Origin: Bacillota bacterium
GTDB taxonomy: Bacteria > Bacillota > Clostridia > Christensenellales > QAND01
Length of the DNA stretch: 5,957 nucleotides
NCBI GenBank assembly: GCA_019415425.1
Contig: DXZF01000339.1
Span: 1 to 5,957 of the forward strand
Direction: 5' to 3'
Under the pieces are notes generated by a model. That model saw only the letters and a program-made list of their open reading frames with translations, did not search any database and had not been told where the DNA came from. Of this stretch, positions 1-5,577 are shown one piece after another; position 1 is the stretch's first letter, and every line of letters begins with the position of its first letter. The translations under genes and the position numbers were made by a program.

Positions 1-416
1 GTGCCCGTGATGTCCACGGCGCGCACGTCCACCGCCTCGCCGGGCGAGGCGTTGTGTACGTAGAACGACACCGCCAAAATCTCGGTATCGGTGTCGATGG
101 CGCTGGCGCCCTGCGGATCCTGCGCGGTAAAGGTCACGTACCCGTCGCGCGCCTGCACGCCGATCTGCCACGTGCCAAAGAGCCGCTGTTCGGTATGCCG
201 TACGCTCAGCTGGTCCGGATCGTATTCGATCGTGCCGGAGAACGCCGTGATCCCGGTGCCGTCGATGTGCAGCACCACCGTCATGTTGCCGTCCGTCTCC
301 ACTTCGCCGGGCCCGGTGAGGTTGGCGCTGGCGCCCGCGGCAAAGGCGGGCGCGACGCACAGCGCCATCCATATGCTCAAACAAATTGCGATTGCAAATC
401 TGGCTCGCTTTTTCAA
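1..416 (-). CDS. Secreted cohesin-like domain protein, N-terminal part (gene cut by window edge)
   Basis: The visible 138 codons begin at a TTG at 416-414, followed by lysines and arginines (MKKRAR), a hydrophobic stretch to about residue 22 and a signal peptidase I site of the AFA/A type after about residue 26. There is no lipobox, so a secreted rather than lipoprotein form is expected. From about residue 30 the sequence fits a cohesin-like beta sandwich. It has a short strand ending in VVLHID, a GI..FSGTIEYDPDQL segment resembling the cohesin 'YDP..L' strand, a VTFTAQD strand, and ILAVSFYVHN followed by SPGEAVDVRAVDI near the cut. In known systems cohesins bind dockerins on enzymes or surface proteins, but cohesin-like modules also occur outside cellulosomes. 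No dockerin, repeat or anchor is visible because the rest lies beyond position 1. The TTG start is chosen because AGGAGG sits 8 nt upstream and it gives a complete signal peptide; a later in-frame ATG would destroy it. The gene is divergent from the glycan operon. Signal peptide: very likely. Cohesin assignment: good but unproven. Confidence 0.8.
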   Translation of the reverse strand, partial: MKKRARFAIAICLSIWMALCVAPAFAAGASANLTGPGEVETDGNMTVVLHIDGTGITAFSGTIEYDPDQLSVRHTEQRLFGTWQIGVQARDGYVTFTAQDPQGASAIDTDTEILAVSFYVHNASPGEAVDVRAVDITG

Positions 417-424
417 AGAGGTTC

Positions 425-430
425 CCTCCT
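425..430 (-). promoter_or_regulatory. Ribosome binding site AGGAGG fixing a TTG start
   Basis: Read on the minus strand this is a perfect AGGAGG, with 8 nt before the TTG at 416-414. It is the reason for choosing a TTG start for the secreted cohesin-like protein. Confidence 0.8.
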
Positions 431-440
431 GTCCGCCACT

Positions 441-469
441 ATTCTATCAGAAATTCCCCCCGTTGTACG
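441..469 (-). promoter_or_regulatory. Candidate leftward promoter with extended -10
   Basis: On the minus strand, 449-441 reads TGATAGAAT, an extended -10 (TGn followed by a 5/6 match to TATAAT). Seventeen bases upstream, 469-464 reads CGTACA, a weak -35 matching only the ACA end. Transcription would begin near 434, giving a leader of under 20 nt that still holds the AGGAGG site. The spacing is right for the cohesin-like gene, but the -35 is poor, so this is a candidate only. Confidence 0.4.
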
Positions 470-479
470 TGCGGATTGT

Positions 480-495
480 CATTTTGGGCAAAATG
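480..495. repeat. Inverted repeat CATTTTG-GG-CAAAATG in divergent region
   Basis: Perfect 7-bp arms separated by 2 bp. It lies between the two divergent promoter candidates, about 30 bp upstream of the leftward -10 and about 50 bp upstream of the rightward -10. The symmetry and short spacer suit binding by a dimeric regulator better than an RNA hairpin, because a 2-nt loop is too small. The regulator is unknown. Confidence 0.45.
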
Positions 496-522
496 GGAAC
501 GTGCGCATACGGCAAAGTCCAC

Positions 523-552
523 GTGCCGTCCGCACGGCAACTATGGTATAAT
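523..552 (+). promoter_or_regulatory. Candidate promoter of the glycan operon (extended -10)
   Basis: Positions 544-552 read TGGTATAAT, a perfect TATAAT preceded by the TGn extended -10 element. The best -35 is poor: GTGCCG at 523-528 with an 18-bp spacer, matching TTGACA at only three positions. An extended -10 can tolerate a weak -35. Transcription would start near 559, giving a leader of roughly 59 nt before the TTG of the first glycosyltransferase gene. The -35 area lies inside an inverted repeat at 524-539, so a bound protein there could affect this promoter. Confidence 0.65.
524..539. repeat. Inverted repeat TGCCGT-CCGC-ACGGCA overlapping the -35 region
   Basis: Perfect 6-bp arms with a 4-bp spacer, ending 7 bp before the TATAAT of the rightward promoter and covering its expected -35 position. 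The heptamer ACGGCAA occurs at 534-540, partly in the right arm, and again in direct orientation at 509-515. This makes a second half-site for the same protein possible. The position suggests an operator, but no regulator gene is in view. Confidence 0.45.
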
Positions 553-563
553 TCTGAAAGCGT

Positions 564-577
564 ACCCGTGTACGGGT
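564..577 (+). repeat. Inverted repeat ACCCGT-GT-ACGGGT at the expected 5' end of the operon mRNA
   Basis: Perfect 6-bp arms around GT, starting a few bases after the predicted transcription start near 559. It could be an operator placed as a roadblock. As RNA it would form a 5-bp ACCCG/CGGGU stem with a UGUA tetraloop at the very 5' end, which could protect the message from decay. The sequence alone does not decide between these. Confidence 0.4.
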
Positions 578-600
578 TTCCATGACATGTATACGCAAAA

Positions 601-607
601 GAGGAGG
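601..607 (+). promoter_or_regulatory. Ribosome binding site GAGGAGG of the first operon gene
   Basis: GAGGAGG lies 10 nt before the in-frame TTG at 618-620. An in-frame ATG at 582 lies upstream of this site, has no ribosome binding site of its own and would add 12 residues unlike the family's N-terminus. A second, out-of-frame TTG at 613-615, 5 nt from the site, opens only a TTG-AGT-TGA mini-frame whose stop overlaps the real start. Confidence 0.75.
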
Positions 608-617
608 CCACCTTGAG

Positions 618-1667
618 TTGAAAATTGCCATTGCCACGGTGCAGGTGCCGTTTCTTTACGGCGGGGCGGAGTTCCACGCCCAGAACCTGCGCCGCGCGTT
701 GATCGCGGCGGGGCACGAGGCGGAGATCGTGACCATGCCGCTTGTAGAAAGTCCACCACATCTGATTACAAACCACATCCTCGCCGCACGCCTGATGGAT
801 CTCAATCAATCGGGCGCAGGCCGGATCGATCTGTGCATCGGGCTGAAATTCCCGGCCTACTGTATTCCGCACGACAACAAGGTCGTTTGGATGCTTCATC
901 AAACGCGCGTCGCATACGATCTGTACGGTACGCCCTACAGCGAGTTGCATTTGACCGAGCAGGGGCGCGCGGTGCGTGAAGCCGTCGTTCAGGCGGACAA
1001 TCACTACCTGCCCGAGGCCAGGCGTGTATACACCAATTCAAAAAATGTCGCAAAGCGCCTCTTGCGCTACAACGGCCTTTTGGGTACGCCTCTGTACCAT
1101 CCCTGTCCAGAGATGGATCATTTCTATTGTGATGAGGACCGTGGATATTTTCTCGTTCCGAGCCGAATCAGCAGTACCAAACGGCAATCGCTGATCGTGC
1201 AGGCGCTGTCGCACTGCCGCGAAGATGTGCGGCTGATTCTCATCGGCAGGCCGGACCACCCCATTGTGGGCGAACGGCTGATGCAGCAGGTAGAGGAGCT
1301 GCACCTAAGCGATCGTGTGACGTTTTTAAACTTTGTATCCACTGAGGAAAAACTTCGGCTGTACGCGCAGGCGCGCGCCGTGCTGTTCTGCCCGCTGGAC
1401 GAAGACTACGGCTACATCACGCTGGAGGCCATGGCCGCGCACAAGGCGGTGCTGACCTGTACCGACAGCGGCGGCCCGCTGGAGTTTGTGCTGGATGGGC
1501 AGACCGGCATGGTTTCGCCGCCCACACCGCAGGACCTCGCCCGCGCCATGGACACGCTGTGGGCCTCGCCCGCGCTGTGCAAGCAGATGGGCGAAGCCGC
1601 CCATGCGCGTCTATTGGAAATGGACATCACGTGGGAACATGTAGTGAAGGAGCTATTGAAGCCATGA
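618..1667 (+). CDS. GT4-type (GT-B fold) glycosyltransferase, 349 residues
   Basis: Predicted cytoplasmic or membrane-associated retaining glycosyltransferase that moves a sugar from a nucleotide donor to a growing glycan; donor and acceptor cannot be read from the sequence. The N-terminal Rossmann half starts MKIAIATVQVPFLYGGAE, with the glycine-rich loop typical of GT4 enzymes. The C-terminal donor-binding half begins near residue 179 and carries the conserved basic pair (R183 and K188 in SRISSTKRQ). It has the EX7E motif as E262 and E270 in EDYGYITLEAM, followed by a SGGPLEFV loop. Length is normal for the family. The TTG start at 618 is preferred because GAGGAGG precedes it and the protein then begins at the first beta strand. 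It is the first gene of a three-gene operon, and its TGA overlaps the next ATG as ATGA. It resembles residues 1-390 of the fused glycosyltransferase two genes on. GC content changes within the gene, near 50% before about 1360 and 65-70% after. Family call firm; exact reaction unknown. Confidence 0.9.
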   Translation: MKIAIATVQVPFLYGGAEFHAQNLRRALIAAGHEAEIVTMPLVESPPHLITNHILAARLMDLNQSGAGRIDLCIGLKFPAYCIPHDNKVVWMLHQTRVAYDLYGTPYSELHLTEQGRAVREAVVQADNHYLPEARRVYTNSKNVAKRLLRYNGLLGTPLYHPCPEMDHFYCDEDRGYFLVPSRISSTKRQSLIVQALSHCREDVRLILIGRPDHPIVGERLMQQVEELHLSDRVTFLNFVSTEEKLRLYAQARAVLFCPLDEDYGYITLEAMAAHKAVLTCTDSGGPLEFVLDGQTGMVSPPTPQDLARAMDTLWASPALCKQMGEAAHARLLEMDITWEHVVKELLKP

Positions 1668-3082
1668 AAGAGACGTTACAGACCCTCGTGCGCACCGTCG
1701 GCGAGCTGACCGACAGCACGTATTCCCGGCCCCTGGCAGACGCCATACAGGTGGTGGCCCAGCTGCGCGGCGAGGACGCGCCGCAGCCCGCTGCGCCGCC
1801 ACAGCCCGCGCCGCCCTTTACCGCAGACGTGCCGCGCGTGCTGGAGGTGGGCAACCTGCACCGGCTGGTGCAGCGGTACCAGGCGGCGTTCAAGGTCACC
1901 TTTTACCGGCCCATCGTCAGCGGCCGCAAGCTTTTGGGCGCGCCGGCGCGGTTTGTCAAAAAGGTCATTCGCAAGGGCACGGCGTTCCTCGTGGCCCCGG
2001 TGGTGGACGACCAGAACACCTTCAACGCCTACGCCACCGAGACGCTGGACGAACTGGTGCGCAACGATCAGCGCACGCAGGCGTTCATGGACGCCATCAC
2101 GCAGAAGGTGGAGCAGCTGCACGATGCCCAACAGCAACTCGAAACGGTGCTGATGCACAGGATGGAGGGCCGGCTACAGACGTTGACCAACGCCTATCGC
2201 ACCGAACAGGTCAAGCTGCACGCGCTGATGGACGAAATGGATGGGCTGCGCGCACAGGTCCGCCAGCTCTCCTCGGTCGTGGGCGCGTTGCAGCGCCAGT
2301 TGCGCGCCGCGCAGAACGTACCCACCGCTTCGCCCGCGCCGGCCCCTGCGCCATCTCACGCCGGCGAAGCGGTGCAGGGCGACGTCTACGCCAGCATCGA
2401 TTACGCCGCGTTTGAGGATCACTTCCGCGGTTCGCGCGCGCAGATCCAGCAGGGGCAAAGGCAGTACGTGCCGTATTTTCTGGGCCGAAGCAACGTCGTG
2501 GACCTGGGCTGCGGGCGCGGCGAGTTTTTGGAATTGCTGCGCGAAAACGGCGTGGACGCGCGCGGCGTGGACCTGTACGCGCCGTTTGTCACATACTGCA
2601 CGCAGCTGGGCCTGGACGTGCAGCACGCCGAGGCGATCTCGTTTTTGCGCCAGGCGGCCGACAACTCGCTGGGCGGCCTCTTCGCCGCACAGCTGATCGA
2701 GCACCTTCCCCCCGATCAGCTCACAGCGCTCTGCCAGCAGGCCTACCGCGCGCTGCAGCCGGGCGGTACCCTGGTGCTGGAGACGCCCAATCCCTGTTCG
2801 CTGTTCATCTACACGCATGCGTTCTACATCGATCCGTCGCACCAGCGGCCGGTCCATCCCGAGACGATGGCGTTTTTGCTGCGGCAGGCCGGGTTTGAAG
2901 ACATCGAACGAATCCACCCCGAGAGCAGCCGCGTGCCGTACGCGCTGCCGCCGGTATTGAGCGAGGCCGAGCCCAATCGCGAGGCGATCAACGAGGGATT
3001 CCAGCTGCTTTCCGAGCAGCTGTTCGGCTGCCAGGACTATGCCATCGTCGCGCGCAAGCCGCTTACGGAGGAAACGCCATGA
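1664..3082 (+). CDS. SAM-dependent methyltransferase with N-terminal coiled coil, 472 residues
   Basis: Class I SAM methyltransferase of the kind often encoded in O-antigen, capsule and exopolysaccharide clusters, where such enzymes methylate a sugar or chain end. The catalytic domain runs from about residue 240. DYAAFEDHFRGS comes first (from D246), then motif I VVDLGCGRGEF at 278-288 (D280, G282, G284, G286). An acidic ARGVDLY follows, then AQLIEHL with E346-H347, GGTLVLETPNP, and the subfamily signature FYIDPSHQRPVHP at 387-399. Ahead of it lie a Pro/Ala-rich stretch (40-51), a basic segment (about 88-105), a heptad-like Gln/Leu-rich helical region (about 115-218) and a Pro/Ala linker (220-234). 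No transmembrane segment or kinase domain is apparent. AAGGAG at 1647-1652 precedes the ATG by 11 nt, and the start overlaps the previous stop as ATGA, implying coupled translation. It ends with another ATGA overlap. Methyltransferase: firm. Glycan substrate: inferred from context. Coiled coil: judged by eye. Confidence 0.9.
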   Translation: MKETLQTLVRTVGELTDSTYSRPLADAIQVVAQLRGEDAPQPAAPPQPAPPFTADVPRVLEVGNLHRLVQRYQAAFKVTFYRPIVSGRKLLGAPARFVKKVIRKGTAFLVAPVVDDQNTFNAYATETLDELVRNDQRTQAFMDAITQKVEQLHDAQQQLETVLMHRMEGRLQTLTNAYRTEQVKLHALMDEMDGLRAQVRQLSSVVGALQRQLRAAQNVPTASPAPAPAPSHAGEAVQGDVYASIDYAAFEDHFRGSRAQIQQGQRQYVPYFLGRSNVVDLGCGRGEFLELLRENGVDARGVDLYAPFVTYCTQLGLDVQHAEAISFLRQAADNSLGGLFAAQLIEHLPPDQLTALCQQAYRALQPGGTLVLETPNPCSLFIYTHAFYIDPSHQRPVHPETMAFLLRQAGFEDIERIHPESSRVPYALPPVLSEAEPNREAINEGFQLLSEQLFGCQDYAIVARKPLTEETP

Positions 3083-5472
3083 ACATTGCCATCGTAGGCC
3101 CCAGTCCGGTGCCGTACGTCGCGGGCGGGGCGGAGCAATTCATCTGGGGGCTGTGTGGGGCCATCAACGCGCACACCCCGCACCACGCCGAACTGATCAA
3201 GCTCCCCTCGCGCGAGCACAGCTTTTGGGGGCTCATCCATGCGTATTACGATTTTTACACGCTGGACCTGTCGCACTTCGACCTTGTGATCAGCACCAAA
3301 TACCCCTCGTGGATGGTGCGGCACCGCAACCGCACCTGCTACATGCTGCACACGCTGCGCGGGCTGTACGATACCTATCCCTCCGCTTTGGGGTTCGACG
3401 TGCCGCGCACCGATGCGCTGGTCAACGCCGTGCTGGACGAGATCGACGCACACCCCGATACCTTTGCCCTGGACGCGCTGTTCGACAAGCTCTTTGCCCT
3501 CGAACGGCACCAGCACCTGTGCAATCCGTCTTTCTTTGCCCTGCCCGGCCCGTTGATCCGCAAAATCGTCCGCCACATGGACCGGTGCGCATTTTTGCAG
3601 CCCGGCACGCAGCGCTACTTCGCCATCTCGCAGACGGTGGCGGCGCGCGCGGACTACTTCCCGCCCGGCGCGCGCGTGCAGGTGGTGTACCCGCCCTCCA
3701 GCCAGCGGCAGTTGCAGCGCGCGGGCGGCCAGCGGCACGTGTTCACCGTCAGCCGGTTGGATGCGCCCAAGCGCATGGACCTGCTGGTGCGCGCGTACGC
3801 ACAGGTCCAAAGCGACCTGCCGCTGTACATTGCGGGGACCGGGCCGCAGCAGGCCGAGCTGCAGGCGTTGGCCGCCCAGGACCCGCGCATCCACCTGCTG
3901 GGCTACCTTTCGGACGAGCAGGTGGCGCAGTACTATGCCGACAGCCTCGTCGTGCCGTACCTGACCGCGCAGGAGGACTACGGCCTTGTGACGCTGGAGG
4001 CGATGATGCACCGCAAGCCGGTCATCGCGGCCGCGGACGCCGGCGGCCCGCTGGAGTTTGTGGAGGACGGCGCAAACGGCCTGGTGGTGGAACCCACGCC
4101 GCAGGCCGTGGCGCAGGCCATCGACGCGTTGGCGTCGGACCCGGCGCGCGCGGCGCGCATGGGCGCGTGTGCGTTTGAAACCGTGCGCCACATCGACTGG
4201 GCGCACGCCGTGGACTCGCTGCTGCGCGGCCTGGACGCGTCCGGTCGCCCCGCCGACCCGTTTGACCCCGCGCGGGCGCTGCGCCTCGTCATCCCGTCCA
4301 CCTTCCCCATCTATCCGCCGCAGGGCGGCGGGCAGGCGCGCATCTTCGGCCTGTACGAGCAGGTGGCCCGGACCCACGAGGTGGAGGCGGTGTGCATCAA
4401 ATATCCCGCCATCTTCGCACAGAGCCGCGAGATCGCGCCGCATTTTTCACAGCGCATCGTTGAATTTTCCGAAGCGCATCAAGCGTTCAATCTACAGACT
4501 GAGCGCGCCATATCCGTACCGGTGGAAGATGCGCTGATGCTGGACCACTACGATCTGACGCCCGCGTTCACACAGGCGCTCTCGCAGTCCATCCAGGCGG
4601 CCGACGCCGTCATCTTCTCGCACCCGTACACGTACGAGGCGGCCAAGGCATACCTGGGCGGCAAGCCGTTCGTGTATGAGGCGCACAACGTCGAGTTCCT
4701 GATCAAGCGCGCCGTGTATCCCGCCGACAACGCGCAGGCGCAGCAGCTGCTGCAGCGCGTGTTCGAGGTGGAATCCGCCTGTTGCCAGCACAGCGCGTTC
4801 ATCATGACGTGTTCGGATGAGGACCGGCACACCCTGCACGAATTGTACCACACGCCCATGGACAAGATCCTCGTCGTGCCCAACGGCGTGGACGTGCTGA
4901 GCCTGCCGTTTACCCCCATCGGCCAGCGGCTGCTGCACAAGCGCGCGGCCGGCCTCATGGACGCGCGCATCGGCCTGTTCATCGGCAGCTACCACAAGCC
5001 CAACCTCGAGGCGTGCGAGGTCATCTTCCAGCTCGCCCAGCAGTGCCCGGACACCACGTTCCTGCTGCTGGGCGGGCAGTGCAACGCCTTTGCCGGGCGC
5101 GAAGTGCCGCAAAACGTCGCGCTTTTGGGCTTCGTCTCCGAGGAGGAAAAGCGGCGGCTGTACGCCGTGGCCGACTTTGCCCTCAACCCGATGCAGAGCG
5201 GCTCGGGCACCAACCTCAAGATGTTCGACTACCTCGCCGCGGGCCTGCCGGTCCTCACCACCGCCTTTGGCACGCGCGGCATCGACCGCAAGGACGTGTT
5301 CACCATCGCCGAGGTGGACCAGATGGCGCAGGCCATCCACACCTTTGACCTGTTGCGCTGCCACAGGCAGGTGCAGCAGGGCCGGGCGTACGTCGAAAAC
5401 ACGTTTGACTGGCAGGTCATCGCGCGCCCGCTGCTGCAAAAGCTGGAGACGCTGCGCACGCGCGCGCAGTGA
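3079..5472 (+). CDS. Bifunctional fused glycosyltransferase (two GT4-like GT-B domains), 797 residues
   Basis: Two complete GT-B transferases in one chain, predicted to add two sugars in succession to the same glycan. Domain 1 (about 1-390) starts MNIAIVGPSPVPYVAGGAE. It has the basic pair R226 and K231 in SRLDAPKRM and an intact EX7E, E299 and E307 in EDYGLVTLEAM, then AGGPLEFV. A short Pro/Asp-rich linker follows. Domain 2 (about 401-790) starts LRLVIPSTFP with GGGQARIFGLY. It contains YEAHNVE (533-539), PNGVD (601-605), GSYHKPN (636-642) and GSGTNLKMFDYLAAGLPV, a different GT4 branch from domain 1. The EX7E positions of domain 2 align to S709 and D717, so the usual second glutamate is an aspartate. 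GGAGG at 3067-3071 lies 7 nt before the ATG, which overlaps the methyltransferase stop as ATGA. Domain 1 resembles the first operon gene throughout. The gene is GC-rich except for a dip to about 43% at 4441-4500. The reading frame is unbroken through the join, so the fusion looks genuine. Sugar specificities are unknown. Confidence 0.9.
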   Translation: MNIAIVGPSPVPYVAGGAEQFIWGLCGAINAHTPHHAELIKLPSREHSFWGLIHAYYDFYTLDLSHFDLVISTKYPSWMVRHRNRTCYMLHTLRGLYDTYPSALGFDVPRTDALVNAVLDEIDAHPDTFALDALFDKLFALERHQHLCNPSFFALPGPLIRKIVRHMDRCAFLQPGTQRYFAISQTVAARADYFPPGARVQVVYPPSSQRQLQRAGGQRHVFTVSRLDAPKRMDLLVRAYAQVQSDLPLYIAGTGPQQAELQALAAQDPRIHLLGYLSDEQVAQYYADSLVVPYLTAQEDYGLVTLEAMMHRKPVIAAADAGGPLEFVEDGANGLVVEPTPQAVAQAIDALASDPARAARMGACAFETVRHIDWAHAVDSLLRGLDASGRPADPFDPARALRLVIPSTFPIYPPQGGGQARIFGLYEQVARTHEVEAVCIKYPAIFAQSREIAPHFSQRIVEFSEAHQAFNLQTERAISVPVEDALMLDHYDLTPAFTQALSQSIQAADAVIFSHPYTYEAAKAYLGGKPFVYEAHNVEFLIKRAVYPADNAQAQQLLQRVFEVESACCQHSAFIMTCSDEDRHTLHELYHTPMDKILVVPNGVDVLSLPFTPIGQRLLHKRAAGLMDARIGLFIGSYHKPNLEACEVIFQLAQQCPDTTFLLLGGQCNAFAGREVPQNVALLGFVSEEEKRRLYAVADFALNPMQSGSGTNLKMFDYLAAGLPVLTTAFGTRGIDRKDVFTIAEVDQMAQAIHTFDLLRCHRQVQQGRAYVENTFDWQVIARPLLQKLETLRTRAQ

Positions 5473-5475
5473 ACC
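5445..5475 (+). repeat. 31-bp direct repeat, copy 1 (spans the stop of the fused glycosyltransferase gene)
   Basis: Identical over 31 bp to 5513-5543, offset by 68 bp with a 37-bp spacer. It covers the last codons of the fused glycosyltransferase gene, its TGA and three bases beyond. It contains a 16-nt alternating pyrimidine-purine run (5453-5468). The coding role of this copy shows that it is the resident sequence and the other copy the duplicate. Confidence 0.9.
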
Positions 5476-5512
5476 CTTTGTCTTCTTCGGGAATGGCGGC
5501 TGCTTCTTCCGG

Positions 5513-5543
5513 GGAGACGCTGCGCACGCGCGCGCAGTGAACC
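5513..5543 (+). repeat. 31-bp direct repeat, copy 2 (intergenic)
   Basis: Perfect copy of 5445-5475 lying downstream of the stop codon. The flanking bases differ at both ends, so the repeat is exactly 31 bp. The 37-bp spacer itself holds two similar pieces, CTTCTTCGGGA at 5482-5492 and CTTCTTCCGGGGA at 5503-5515. That pattern suggests repeated slippage or small duplications. No coding role is seen. Confidence 0.9.
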
Positions 5544-5577
5544 GCCGCGCGCATACCCCTTGCACCGGCCCATTTGC

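Noticed and set aside
477..482. ATGACA (minus strand) as the -35 of the leftward promoter
   Set aside because: It is a 5/6 match to TTGACA, but it lies 30 bp from the -10 at 446-441, too far for a normal promoter, and no other -10 fits it.
54..616. Overlapping rightward open frames at the left edge
   Set aside because: They are antisense to a well-supported signal peptide and cohesin-like gene, cross its ribosome binding site and the promoter region, and encode nothing recognisable.
582..617. Upstream ATG at 582 as the start of the first glycosyltransferase
   Set aside because: It has no ribosome binding site and would place GAGGAGG inside the coding region. It would also add MTCIRKRGGHLE before the first beta strand, where family members normally begin.
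2174..2917. 247-codon open frame opposite the methyltransferase gene
   Set aside because: It is antisense to the coiled-coil and SAM-binding regions, has no family features, and is explained by GC-rich codon structure.
3037..4443. 468-codon open frame on the minus strand opposite the fused glycosyltransferase
   Set aside because: Its residues are a low-complexity mix rich in Arg, His, Val and Ala with no recognisable motif, and the opposite strand encodes a clear GT4 domain. High GC leaves few stop codons in the antisense frame.
5445..5543. CRISPR array or phage attachment sites
   Set aside because: There are only two repeat copies with one 37-bp spacer, the first copy is coding sequence, and no cas, integrase or tRNA gene is in view.
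4492..5565. 357-codon open frame on the minus strand running past the stop of the fused glycosyltransferase gene
   Set aside because: No domain or motif is recognisable, its composition is a GC-driven shadow, and it would cross the coding half that holds the second GT domain. The extension past the gene end comes from the duplicated 31-bp repeat and GC-rich spacer.
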